Shown here piece by piece: positions 1 to 6,596 of a stretch of 8,788 nt of DNA (positions are counted from its first letter, which is position 1; each line of letters opens with the position of its first letter). The translations under genes and the position numbers were made by a program. Under the pieces are notes generated by a model. The model was given only the letters and a program-made list of their open reading frames with translations, was not told the origin of the DNA and searched no databases. The stretch comes from CAVPGH01 sp046726955 (GTDB lineage Bacteria > Acidobacteriota > Vicinamibacteria > Fen-336). Location of the stretch: contig JBKPBQ010000136.1 of assembly GCA_046726955.1 (NCBI GenBank), positions 1 to 8,788 on the forward strand. Direction: 5' to 3'.

Positions 1-1662
1 GTTCGTGACCTCGTAGCGGTCGAGCCAGAAATCCTCGACGGCGACGGGGTGCAGGCCGAAATAGCCCTGACTTCCGCCCGGAACGCGGACCATCCCCTTC
101 GGCGCGTTGTTCGTCTCATCCAGGGTGATCCGGAGGGCGCCCATCCTGGGGGGATCCACCGCCATTTCCATCGGCTCATACCCGTTCTCGAGGATGCGCA
201 GACGCAAGTACGTCAAGGGCAGCCGCTGCTTCAGTGGCGTCGGGCCCAGAGGCTCCCAGCGGGCCTCCAGGTCCCGATAGGGCCTCATCAGGACCTCGGC
301 CCCGGGCGGATCCGTCTCGAGACTCAAGGGGAAGGTGTGATCGGTCCAGAAGCGTTTGAGTGCACCATCGGGCAGATGGGGCTGCGCCCGCCGCGCCAGG
401 AGCAACGCGTCGTAGTAGCGGCCCTGCTCGGAGAGACGGCCGATCTCCGGGAGCGCGACGTTGCGAGCCCATCGCGGACCAGCCCCGCGTATCCACCACC
501 ACGTCGGCAGGCTAACGAGCGCGACGATCACCGTGGCCGCCGCGACGGCGTTGGCCGGACGGCCCAGGAACCTCTTCAGCCGGGATGTCGCGGTCTCGGT
601 TCCCGCAGCGGCGACGGCCGTCTCTAGCTCGCGTCGCGCGTCCACCACGTCCCGGAGTCGCCGCTCGGGATCCTTGGTCAGACAGCTCGACAGCAATCGC
701 CGGAGGGCGCCGGGCACGGTCGCGGGCACCGCGCTCCAATCCGGCTCCCGCTCGAGGACGGCGACGATCGTGTCCGACATCGTGTCGCGCCGGAACGCGT
801 GCCGCCCGGTCAACATCTCGTACAGAACGCATCCGAACGACCAGATGTCGGTGCGCTCGTCCGTCTCCATCCCCCGCGCCTGCTCCGGTGACATATAGGC
901 GGCCGTGCCGACGACGGCGCCCGTCCTGGTCTCGACGAGGTCGGAGCGCGCCGGGCGAGCCTCCCGCCCGTACTTGGCGATGCCGAAGTCGAGGACCTTG
1001 ACGAGGCCGTCCGGGCGCACCATGACGTTCTCGGGCTTGACGTCGCGGTGAACGATGCCCGCGCCATGCGCCGCGGAGAGCGCACGCGTGATCTGGAGGG
1101 CGATGTCGAGGGCCTGGGCAAGGCTCAGCCTGTCGCCCTCGAGGAGCCGCCGCAGGGTCGAGCCCTCGATGAACTCCGTGGCCATGAAGTCACCCTTCTC
1201 CCACCGGCCGACCTCGTAGATCGTGATGATGTTGGGGTGGTTGAGGGCAGAGGCGGCGAGCGCCTCCTGGCGGAAGCGACGGCCGCGCTCCTCGTCGGAC
1301 CCGAGGCCCGTCAGCAGCTTGAGGGCGACGCGACGATCGAGGCTCTCGTCGTGGGCGAGGAACACCTCGCCCATGCCGCCGGAGCCGATCCGATCGACCA
1401 CACGGTAACGGCCGATGAGCTGGCCGGCGCCGGGGGAATCCTGCCCACCCGGGCTCGGCCCCGCTGTGGACGAGGAGACGTCGACTTCCATGAACCGGGC
1501 CGCCTGGGCTCGCTCGTGCGAGGCCAGGAGCCTTTGGACCGCCTGGCCGAGGGGCGCGTCATCGCCGCACGCGCGTTCGACGAACGCCGCTCGCTCGTGC
1601 GCCGGGAGATCCAGCGCGGCTTGGAAGACCTCATCGACCCGGTCGGGCGGCTCGATTCTCAT
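1..1662 (-). CDS. Transmembrane Ser/Thr protein kinase fused to PEGA-like and FGE-sulfatase-like domains (C-terminus cut by window edge)
   Basis: The visible 554 residues are open to the left edge with no stop, so the 3' end is missing. Residues about 7-52 form the helical leader common in bacterial kinases of this group (DRVDEVFQAALDLP...LLASHERA). The kinase domain spans about 86-345 and has every catalytic element: glycine loop GSGGMGEV (93-100), VALK lysine K115, helix C glutamate E133, HRDVKPEN (205-212), DFG (225-227), GTAAYMSPEQA (252-262) and D272 of TDIWSFG. A membrane segment lies at about 371-392. Beyond it, about 445-501 resembles a PEGA domain (SLETDPPGAEV...). Residues from about 523 (GMVRVPGG ... 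FWLDRYEVTN) are the start of an FGE/SUMF1-type domain. The architecture implies a cytoplasmic kinase with an exported sensory or enzymatic half. The ATG lies 6 bp after the sigma factor stop and has only a weak ribosome site, so translational coupling is likely. The kinase call is secure; the PEGA and FGE calls are good but rest on short motifs, and the catalytic cysteines of FGE would lie outside the window. Confidence 0.93.
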   Translation of the reverse strand, partial: MRIEPPDRVDEVFQAALDLPAHERAAFVERACGDDAPLGQAVQRLLASHERAQAARFMEVDVSSSTAGPSPGGQDSPGAGQLIGRYRVVDRIGSGGMGEVFLAHDESLDRRVALKLLTGLGSDEERGRRFRQEALAASALNHPNIITIYEVGRWEKGDFMATEFIEGSTLRRLLEGDRLSLAQALDIALQITRALSAAHGAGIVHRDVKPENVMVRPDGLVKVLDFGIAKYGREARPARSDLVETRTGAVVGTAAYMSPEQARGMETDERTDIWSFGCVLYEMLTGRHAFRRDTMSDTIVAVLEREPDWSAVPATVPGALRRLLSSCLTKDPERRLRDVVDARRELETAVAAAGTETATSRLKRFLGRPANAVAAATVIVALVSLPTWWWIRGAGPRWARNVALPEIGRLSEQGRYYDALLLARRAQPHLPDGALKRFWTDHTFPLSLETDPPGAEVLMRPYRDLEARWEPLGPTPLKQRLPLTYLRLRILENGYEPMEMAVDPPRMGALRITLDETNNAPKGMVRVPGGSQGYFGLHPVAVEDFWLDRYEVTN

Positions 1663-1668
1663 GGCCGC

Positions 1669-2238
1669 TCACGTCCCGCCGAGCTCCTGGTAGAGCCAGG
1701 CCTGCGCATGTCTCCAGTCGCGCTCGACGGTCGCCGGTGAGATCTCGAGCACTTCCGCGATCTCGTCGTTCGTGAGCCCTCCGAAGTAGCGGAGCTCCAC
1801 GACCTGGCCGCGGCGCGGGTGCTGGGCGCTCAGACGCTCGAGGGCCTCGTCGAGCGCCAACACGTCAGGGGCTCTCTGCGCCCGAGGCGTGGCGGCCTCG
1901 TCGAGCGTCACCCGCACCTCGCCCCCGCCACGCTTGGCGGAGCCGCGTGCGCGCGCGTGATCGATGAGGATGTGGCGCATCGCCTTGGCGGAGACGGCGA
2001 AGAAGTGGGCCCGGTCCCCCCACGGTGAGCCGCCTCGGGCAACCAGCCGGAGGTAGGCCTCGTTGACGACGGCGGTGGTCTGGAGGGTGTGCCCCGCGGG
2101 CGCCCGCGCCATGTAACGACGGGCGATCCGGCGGAGCTCCCGGTGGACGAGGTGGAACAGCTCCTCTTCCGCCGCCTTGTCGCCGGCGCTCCACTTCGCG
2201 AGCAGGCCCGTGACGTCCTGCGATGCTGGCGCGACCAT
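1669..2238 (-). CDS. RNA polymerase sigma factor, ECF family (Sigma70_ECF type)
   Basis: A 189-residue protein of normal length for the family. Region 2 covers about 10-100 and contains HTLQTTAVVNEAYLRLV (50-66) and AHFFAVSAKAMRHILIDHARAR (77-98), the hallmark of the PF07638 / Sig-70_X6 subgroup often found next to Ser/Thr kinases. Region 4 covers about 125-185; its helix-turn-helix is around GGLTNDEIAEVLEISPATVERDW (153-175), which would read the -35 element. No anti-sigma gene or zinc-binding HxxxCxxC protein is adjacent. The kinase encoded 6 bp downstream is the natural candidate for controlling this factor, as known for other kinase-linked ECF groups; that is inference. The ATG at 2238 has no clear Shine-Dalgarno sequence, but the length and N-terminus fit the family. 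Confidence 0.95.
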   Translation of the reverse strand: MVAPASQDVTGLLAKWSAGDKAAEEELFHLVHRELRRIARRYMARAPAGHTLQTTAVVNEAYLRLVARGGSPWGDRAHFFAVSAKAMRHILIDHARARGSAKRGGGEVRVTLDEAATPRAQRAPDVLALDEALERLSAQHPRRGQVVELRYFGGLTNDEIAEVLEISPATVERDWRHAQAWLYQELGGT

Positions 2239-2410
2239 CGGCGCTTTCGTCGTCCCGAGTGACCGAGCAGCCCAATCTTAGCACCCTCGCCATCACGACT
2301 TAGGTCCTGGTCGCTGCGCTCCGCGGGCAGGAAGTGGCCGGTGACCAGATTCGCCGGGGATTCCCGTTTTCCGATGTGAGAGCGCGGGGAGGTCCCGAAC
2401 GGAGGAGCGC
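2239..2410. promoter_or_regulatory. Divergent intergenic region between the sigma factor and the HExxH protein
   Basis: These 172 bp must hold the start signals for both the minus-strand sigma-kinase unit and the plus-strand exported protein. On the minus strand a TAAGAT hexamer (complement of 2275-2280) could be a -10 box about 37 bp ahead of the sigma ATG, but no TTGACA-like -35 sits at the right spacing. On the plus strand I see no convincing sigma-70 promoter. An ECF-type promoter recognised by the neighbouring sigma factor is possible but cannot be assigned by eye. Confidence 0.35.
2401..2407 (+). promoter_or_regulatory. Strong ribosome binding site for the HExxH protein
   Basis: GGAGGAG stands just ahead of the ATG at 2411 with a short spacer. 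It is the best Shine-Dalgarno match on the plus strand here and fixes the start of the exported protein. Confidence 0.75.
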
Positions 2411-3082
2411 ATGGCCAGGAAGAGCGTCCGCGTCGCGTGGGTGTTGGTGGCCGTCGGCGCCCTGGCCATTCGTGCCGAGGCGGACGAGCCGAGAAGGGCC
2501 GGCTCCTTGTCGGTCGTGTGGGTGGACGTCGCGGGGACCGCGCCCTGGGCCTATCCAGTAGCGGCTCACGAGGTGACGGCCCTCCTCGAGCGCATGGATG
2601 TGCGCGGCCTCGTGGAGCGGGGTGACGTCCACAGCGTGGTCACGGGTTCGGAAGTGATCGTCGTCCTCCTGCCGCACCGCCCTCCCAACTCCCGGCTGTC
2701 AGAGGGGGTGATGGGGTCGACCTCCACGAGCGAGGGATCGCCGCGGGCCCTGGCCGTCTTTGCCGCCGAGGTGTCACGCACTCTCGGCTTCGCCACGGAG
2801 TCCGGTGGCTGGTCTCCAGTCCAACGCCGCGACTTCGCCGTGGCGCTGGGGCGAGTGATCGTCCACGAATTGGTCCACACCGTGATTCCGGATCGGCCGC
2901 ACGATCGGCGAGGGCTCATGGCCGCGAGCCTCAACAGGTATCAGCTCCTGGACTCGGCCGCGGCGATCGCACCGGAAACCGCCGAAGCGTTCCGCTCGGC
3001 GCTCGGCGCGCTGCCCGCGGCGGAACCGATTCTGGTCGCGGGCCTGCCGTGGCTGGCGGGAGGCGTCGCCGGGGACCGGTAA
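2411..3082 (+). CDS. Putative exported zinc metalloprotease-like protein (HExxH, family not recognised)
   Basis: A 223-residue protein with a basic start (MARKSVR), a hydrophobic core (8-20) and a likely signal peptidase site near RAEA-DE (22-26), so probably exported. A central HELVH motif (H152, E153, H156) is followed by H164 and then GLM (168-170). The pattern HExxH-x7-H-xxx-GLM resembles a class of small uncharacterised bacterial proteins with HELGHxLL...HSxxGIM motifs, in which the third histidine completes a zinc site and the methionine recalls a Met-turn. Residues 33-100 look like an alpha/beta fold with several hydrophobic strands. The strong GGAGGAG site fixes the start. It is divergent from the ECF sigma-kinase pair and could be one of that sigma factor's targets (inference). 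The substrate is unknown, and non-proteolytic zinc binding is possible. Confidence 0.8.
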   Translation: MARKSVRVAWVLVAVGALAIRAEADEPRRAGSLSVVWVDVAGTAPWAYPVAAHEVTALLERMDVRGLVERGDVHSVVTGSEVIVVLLPHRPPNSRLSEGVMGSTSTSEGSPRALAVFAAEVSRTLGFATESGGWSPVQRRDFAVALGRVIVHELVHTVIPDRPHDRRGLMAASLNRYQLLDSAAAIAPETAEAFRSALGALPAAEPILVAGLPWLAGGVAGDR

Positions 3083-3220
3083 CCGTCGCCCGATCATCTC
3101 CCGCCATGTGCCGCGGCCGTAGTCATCGAATGCATTGGAATCCTGTCACAGTTGTCACTCCCCTCGTTTCGATATCCGGCCCTATGTTTGTCTCGAGGGC
3201 ACCCTGTGCAGGAGCAACAC
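3083..3220 (+). promoter_or_regulatory. Upstream region of the DUF899 gene with short repeat motifs
   Basis: This 138 bp gap separates two co-oriented genes. It is less GC-rich than the coding sequence around 3120-3190. It contains the 8 bp palindrome AATGCATT (3129-3136) and a direct repeat TGTCAC at 3144-3149 and 3153-3158, nine base pairs apart, which could be repressor half-sites. TTGTCA (3152-3157) resembles a -35 box, but no good -10 follows at 16-18 bp. A separate promoter for the DUF899 gene is likely in this region, though its exact place is not visible. Confidence 0.3.
3210..3214 (+). promoter_or_regulatory. Ribosome binding site that decides the DUF899 start
   Basis: AGGAG lies 6 nt ahead of the ATG at 3221. 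The next in-frame ATG, at 3272, has only a weak purine stretch upstream, and the open frame further upstream begins with a TTG lacking any ribosome site. The start at 3221 is therefore preferred. Confidence 0.6.
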
Positions 3221-4024
3221 ATGGGCAGGAACGATGCGAGCCACGTGCAGCAGGGCAAGGGACATCCCGGAATGAAGACGCCTCCGATCGTGTCTCGGCA
3301 GGAGTGGGAGGCCGTGCGCCAGGAGCTCCTCGTGAAGGAGAAGTCCTTCACCCGCGCGCGGGATGCGCTGGCCGCGGAGCGTCGACGGATGCCGTGGATG
3401 ACCGTGGAGAAGAAGTACGAGTTCGACGGGCCCAAAGGCAAGGTCGGCCTGCTCGACCTGTTCGAGGGCCGCCGGCAGCTGATCGTCTACCGCGCCTTCT
3501 TCGAGCCCGGGGTGTTCGGCTGGCCCGAGCACGCCTGCCGCGGCTGCTCCCTGGGCGCCGATCAGGTCTCGCACCTGGCCCACCTGAACGTCCGCGAAAC
3601 CACCCTCGCCTACGCCTCACGCGCGTCGCAGGCGGACATCGCGCGCGTGAAGGCGCGGATGGGCTGGGAGATGCCCTGGTACACCATCACCGACGGCTTC
3701 GACGTGGACTTCGGCGTCGACGAATGGCACGGCCACAACGTGTTCTTCCGCGACGGCGAGCGGGTGTTCCGCACGTACTTCATCAACGGCCGCGGCGACG
3801 AGGCGATGGGTACGATCTGGAGCTATCTCGACCTCACGCCGCTCGGCCGCCAGGAGACCTGGGAGGACTCGCCGGAGGGTTATCCCCAGACCCCGCCGTA
3901 CAAGTGGTGGAACTGGCACGACAACTACGACGCCGAGGCCTCGCCCGACCCGAAGTGGGTCGCGGTGTCCGATGCCGGAGAAGCCGCCTTCCGAAAGGCC
4001 GACGCCGAGGGGGGTCGCCAGTGA
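3221..4024 (+). CDS. DUF899 family protein, thioredoxin-like fold
   Basis: A 267-residue protein with the typical DUF899 layout: N-terminal VSRQEWEAVRQELLVKEK (24-41), ERRRMPWMTVEKKYEFDGPKG (53-73, family signature), the strand RRQLIVYRAFF (84-94), a CRGC motif (C106, C109) where thioredoxins carry their active CxxC, HLNVRETTLAYASRA (121-135), RMGWEMPWYTI (146-156) and DFGVDEWHG (163-171). The end is rich in aromatic residues (YPQTPPYKWWNWHD, 221-234), usual for the subgroup. A redox role is inferred from the fold and CxxC; the substrate is unknown and no signal peptide is seen, so it is probably cytoplasmic. An alternative start at 3272 would give 250 residues beginning MKTPPIVSRQEW and would not touch the conserved domain. 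The family call is firm. Confidence 0.93.
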   Translation: MGRNDASHVQQGKGHPGMKTPPIVSRQEWEAVRQELLVKEKSFTRARDALAAERRRMPWMTVEKKYEFDGPKGKVGLLDLFEGRRQLIVYRAFFEPGVFGWPEHACRGCSLGADQVSHLAHLNVRETTLAYASRASQADIARVKARMGWEMPWYTITDGFDVDFGVDEWHGHNVFFRDGERVFRTYFINGRGDEAMGTIWSYLDLTPLGRQETWEDSPEGYPQTPPYKWWNWHDNYDAEASPDPKWVAVSDAGEAAFRKADAEGGRQ

Positions 4025-4052
4025 GCAGCTGACAGGCGTAGTCGACGGTCAC

Positions 4053-4066
4053 CGCCGCCGACGGCG
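4053..4066. terminator. Possible hairpin between convergent genes
   Basis: CGCCG-CCGA-CGGCG forms a five-pair all-GC stem with a four-base loop in the 49 bp between two convergent stop codons. There is no U-tract on either strand, so at most it is a weak or bidirectional terminator. In such GC-rich DNA a stem of this size can arise by chance. Confidence 0.25.
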
Positions 4067-4073
4067 CGGCCAG

Positions 4074-5192
4074 TCAGAGCAACAGCGACTCCACGCGATG
4101 CGCGTGGACCATCGAGTCGCTCGAGCACCACGCGAACACCGTGAAGCGGCCGTCCTGCGAGGCCACCATGGCCACCGCGTCCTGCTGGTCCTGCGCGAAC
4201 TGGGCGGCGGAGAGGTGACGGGTGCCGCCGAGCTGGACGAGGGACACGACCGCCGGCTCGCCGCCCTCGACCGGCTCGCTGAGCACGACCTGCTCGACGC
4301 GCGGCCGTCCCTCCAGCCGCGCGATCTTGGCGCCGAACGCGAGGAGCGCGTAGCGGTCGTCGATGAGCGTCGCCCCGTCCACCGCGGTGAGCCCGGCCAC
4401 CGCCGCGACCACGCGGCCGAGGGCGGCGCGGCCGGTCTCGGTCCAGTCCCCCAGCACGTGGGCGAGCTCCGTGAAGGGGGGCGCGACGGCATACGTGATG
4501 GGGTGGACGATCGACGAGCGCCAGGCCTCGTCCGCAGCGGGAACGACGAGGAGCGTCCCTCCCCGTCGGTGCGCGCGCATGGAGACGGCGAGCCGCAGCA
4601 GCACGTCCACGGTGTCTTCCGATCCCTCGGACTCCGCGCCGAACAGCACCCTGAAGAGCGGGGGATAGTCCGCGACGTCCGCCGGATCCTGCCGGAGGAG
4701 CTTCACCTCCTCGCCTTCGAACACGGCAACGTTCCGGAACTTGGCCGACTCCTCGCGGAACCGGTGCTTCACCACGAGGAGACCGGGCCCGAGCACCTCG
4801 AGGACGAAGCACAGCGTGGGGACCGCGCGCGTCGTGCCCCAGATGCGGAGCTCGCCACCCTGCGACCAGACGCCCAGGTGGATGCCCGGACGCTCGACGG
4901 CGGGGGCGAGCCGGGCGAGCACGCGGGAACCGAGCGGGAGCGGCCGGGCGAAGAGCAGCGGCTGGACGGCCCTCTCGGGAGGAAGGAAGGCGATCGAGAT
5001 CTCGGGCTCGTGGCCCTCCTCGCGCTGGAGGCTGGCCCAGAAGCCGGCGTCGATCATGGCCTCGACGGCCGCGGCCTCCGGCAGAGGCGGGACGACCGGC
5101 GCTCCCGTCGGCCGCTTCTCCGCGTGGCGGACGAAGTGCTCGACGAGGCGGGGCGCGAACTCGCGGGCGGCCGGGTAGAGCGGGCCGTTCAT
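4074..5192 (-). CDS. DACNV-type protein with divergent diadenylate-cyclase-like C-terminal domain
   Basis: A 372-residue protein with no signal peptide or membrane segment. The N-terminus (YPAAREFAPRLVEHFVRHA, 6-24) and the following region to about 240 match my recollection of the DACNV sensor domain found with DAC-like domains. The C-terminal part (about 240-372) shows the two DAC landmarks: VDGATLID (271-278), matching the DGA motif, and GGTRHLSAA (322-330), matching the GTRHRAA motif, followed by DAVAMVASQDGRFTVF (338-353), like the DAVVIVVSEETG strand of DisA-type enzymes. The third residue of the RHR triad is L327, so activity in making c-di-AMP is doubtful and a nucleotide-sensing role is equally possible. 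The start is set by domain length: GGGAG directly abuts the ATG, too close for a normal ribosome site. It lies 28 bp after the aminotransferase stop, so the two may be co-transcribed. The family assignment is from motif memory. Confidence 0.72.
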   Translation of the reverse strand: MNGPLYPAAREFAPRLVEHFVRHAEKRPTGAPVVPPLPEAAAVEAMIDAGFWASLQREEGHEPEISIAFLPPERAVQPLLFARPLPLGSRVLARLAPAVERPGIHLGVWSQGGELRIWGTTRAVPTLCFVLEVLGPGLLVVKHRFREESAKFRNVAVFEGEEVKLLRQDPADVADYPPLFRVLFGAESEGSEDTVDVLLRLAVSMRAHRRGGTLLVVPAADEAWRSSIVHPITYAVAPPFTELAHVLGDWTETGRAALGRVVAAVAGLTAVDGATLIDDRYALLAFGAKIARLEGRPRVEQVVLSEPVEGGEPAVVSLVQLGGTRHLSAAQFAQDQQDAVAMVASQDGRFTVFAWCSSDSMVHAHRVESLLL

Positions 5193-5220
5193 CTCCCGGA
5201 CAGGATACCCCGCGGCGTGC

Positions 5221-6558
5221 TCAGGAGGCCGTGGCCGCTCGGAGCGCCGCCTCGACCACGTCGAGGCCTTCCTCGAGCTCGGCGTCCGTGATCACGAGGG
5301 GCATGAGCGTGCGCAGGACGTTTCCGAACGTCCCCGCGGTGACGGTGACGAGCCCGCGCTCGTAGCAGGCCTTCGTGACTGCGGCCATCTCCTCCTTCGC
5401 GGGCGTGCGCGTCGCGCGGTCTTTAACGAGCTCGAGGCCCCACATCGCCCCGAGCCCGCGCGCGTCGCCCACGATCGGGAAGCGTTCCTTGAAGCGCTCG
5501 GCCCGCGCCTGGACGCGCCGGCCGATCTCCTCGGCCCGCGCGGAGAGCGTGCCCTTCTCCATCTCGTCGAGCACGGCGTGCGCGGCGGCGAGCGCCACGG
5601 GGTTGCCGGAGAAGGTCCCTCCCAGGCCGCCCACCACCGGCGCGTCCATCACCTCCGCCCGCCCCGTGATCGAGGAGAGGGGGAGCCCGCCCGCGAGCGA
5701 CTTCGCCGCCACGAGGATGTCGGGCACGACGCCCGTCCTCTCGATCGCGAAGAGCTTGCCCGTCCGTCCGAAGCCCGTCTGCACCTCGTCGGCGATGAGC
5801 AGGATTCCGTGACGGGCCGTGAGCTCGCGCAGCCGGGGCATCCAGTCGGACGGCGGCACCACGAAGCCGCCCTCGCCGAGCACCGGCTCGGCGATCACGG
5901 CCGCGACCTTCTCGGCCTCCACGTACTTCTTGAAGACGTCCTCGATCACGTCCACGCAGTGGAGCCGGCACGAGGGATACGTCAGGTTGTAGGCGCAGCG
6001 GTAGCAGTAGCCGTAAGGAACGCGGTAGACCTCGGGTGCGAACGGGCCGAATCCCGTCTTGTAGGGGTGGACCTTGGAGGTCAGGCTCATCGTGAGCAGC
6101 GTGCGCCCGTGGAACGCGTCCTCGAAGGCGATCACCGCCGGGCGCCCGGTGGCCGCGCGCGCGATCTTGATCGCGTTCTCGACCGCTTCCGCCCCGGAGT
6201 TCGTGAAGAGCGTCTTCTTGGGGAAGGACCCCGGGGTGAGGCGGTTCAGCCGCTCCGCCAGCGCGACGTAGGACTCGTAGGGCGTGACGGCGAAGCAGCC
6301 GTGCGTGAGCCGGGAGAGCTGCGCGGTGGCGGCGGCGACGACCGCGTCGTTGGTGTGGCCCACGTTGAGGCAGCCGATCCCGCCCGCGAAGTCGAGGAGG
6401 CGATTGCCGTCCACGTCCACGAGGACGGCGCCGTGCGCCTCCTGGACGAAGATGGGGAGGGCGTTCGCGGGGCCGCGCGGCACGGCGGCCTCGCGCCGCC
6501 GCATGAGCTCCCGCGATCGCGGGCCGGGAACCTCGGTCTTGAGCTGGATCGTACCCAT
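5221..6558 (-). CDS. gabT: 4-aminobutyrate aminotransferase-like class III PLP transaminase
   Basis: A 445-residue fold-type I, class III aminotransferase, usual length plus a small insert. Motifs: SGAEAVENA (121-129, PLP phosphate binding), FHGRT (149-153; R152 aligns with the substrate-carboxylate arginine R141 of E. coli GabT), EPVLGEGGF (224-232; E229 aligns with the gating glutamate E211), ADEVQTGFGRTG (256-267; D257 pairs with the PLP ring nitrogen), AKSLAGGLPL (285-294; K286 is the Schiff-base lysine) and GGTFSGNP (313-320). R416 in LRTLMPLVI aligns with the 2-oxoglutarate arginine. These support transfer of the gamma-amino group of GABA or a related omega-amino acid to 2-oxoglutarate, in the cytoplasm. 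Residues 182-203 form an insert with four cysteines (C185, C188, C197, C201) absent from E. coli GabT. GGAGGT upstream fixes the start. No succinate-semialdehyde dehydrogenase is adjacent, so another omega-amino acid substrate is possible. Confidence 0.93.
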   Translation of the reverse strand: MGTIQLKTEVPGPRSRELMRRREAAVPRGPANALPIFVQEAHGAVLVDVDGNRLLDFAGGIGCLNVGHTNDAVVAAATAQLSRLTHGCFAVTPYESYVALAERLNRLTPGSFPKKTLFTNSGAEAVENAIKIARAATGRPAVIAFEDAFHGRTLLTMSLTSKVHPYKTGFGPFAPEVYRVPYGYCYRCAYNLTYPSCRLHCVDVIEDVFKKYVEAEKVAAVIAEPVLGEGGFVVPPSDWMPRLRELTARHGILLIADEVQTGFGRTGKLFAIERTGVVPDILVAAKSLAGGLPLSSITGRAEVMDAPVVGGLGGTFSGNPVALAAAHAVLDEMEKGTLSARAEEIGRRVQARAERFKERFPIVGDARGLGAMWGLELVKDRATRTPAKEEMAAVTKACYERGLVTVTAGTFGNVLRTLMPLVITDAELEEGLDVVEAALRAATAS

Positions 6559-6563
6559 CGTGG

Positions 6564-6569
6564 ACCTCC
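6564..6569 (-). promoter_or_regulatory. Consensus ribosome binding site of the aminotransferase
   Basis: The minus strand reads GGAGGT followed by five bases and the ATG at 6558, a near-perfect Shine-Dalgarno. It suggests efficient independent translation even if the mRNA is shared with the upstream gene. Confidence 0.8.
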
Positions 6570-6596
6570 GCGTCCGCTAGCAGTCCGTCACCGGCA

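Noticed and set aside
2275..2280. Sigma-70 promoter with TAAGAT as -10 for the sigma gene
   Set aside because: No acceptable -35 hexamer lies 16-18 bp upstream, so it is not listed as a promoter on its own.
3152..3220. TTG start at 3152 for the DUF899 protein
   Set aside because: It adds 23 residues unlike the family and has no ribosome binding site; AGGAG before 3221 is better.
3049..4032. Plus-strand open frame of 327 codons overlapping the DUF899 gene
   Set aside because: Out of frame with the conserved DUF899 motifs and highly Arg-rich.
3972..5291. Long plus-strand open frame of 439 codons opposite the DACNV gene
   Set aside because: Composition is Arg/Gly/Glu-rich low-complexity typical of antisense frames in GC-rich DNA, with no family motifs, while the minus strand gives a coherent protein.
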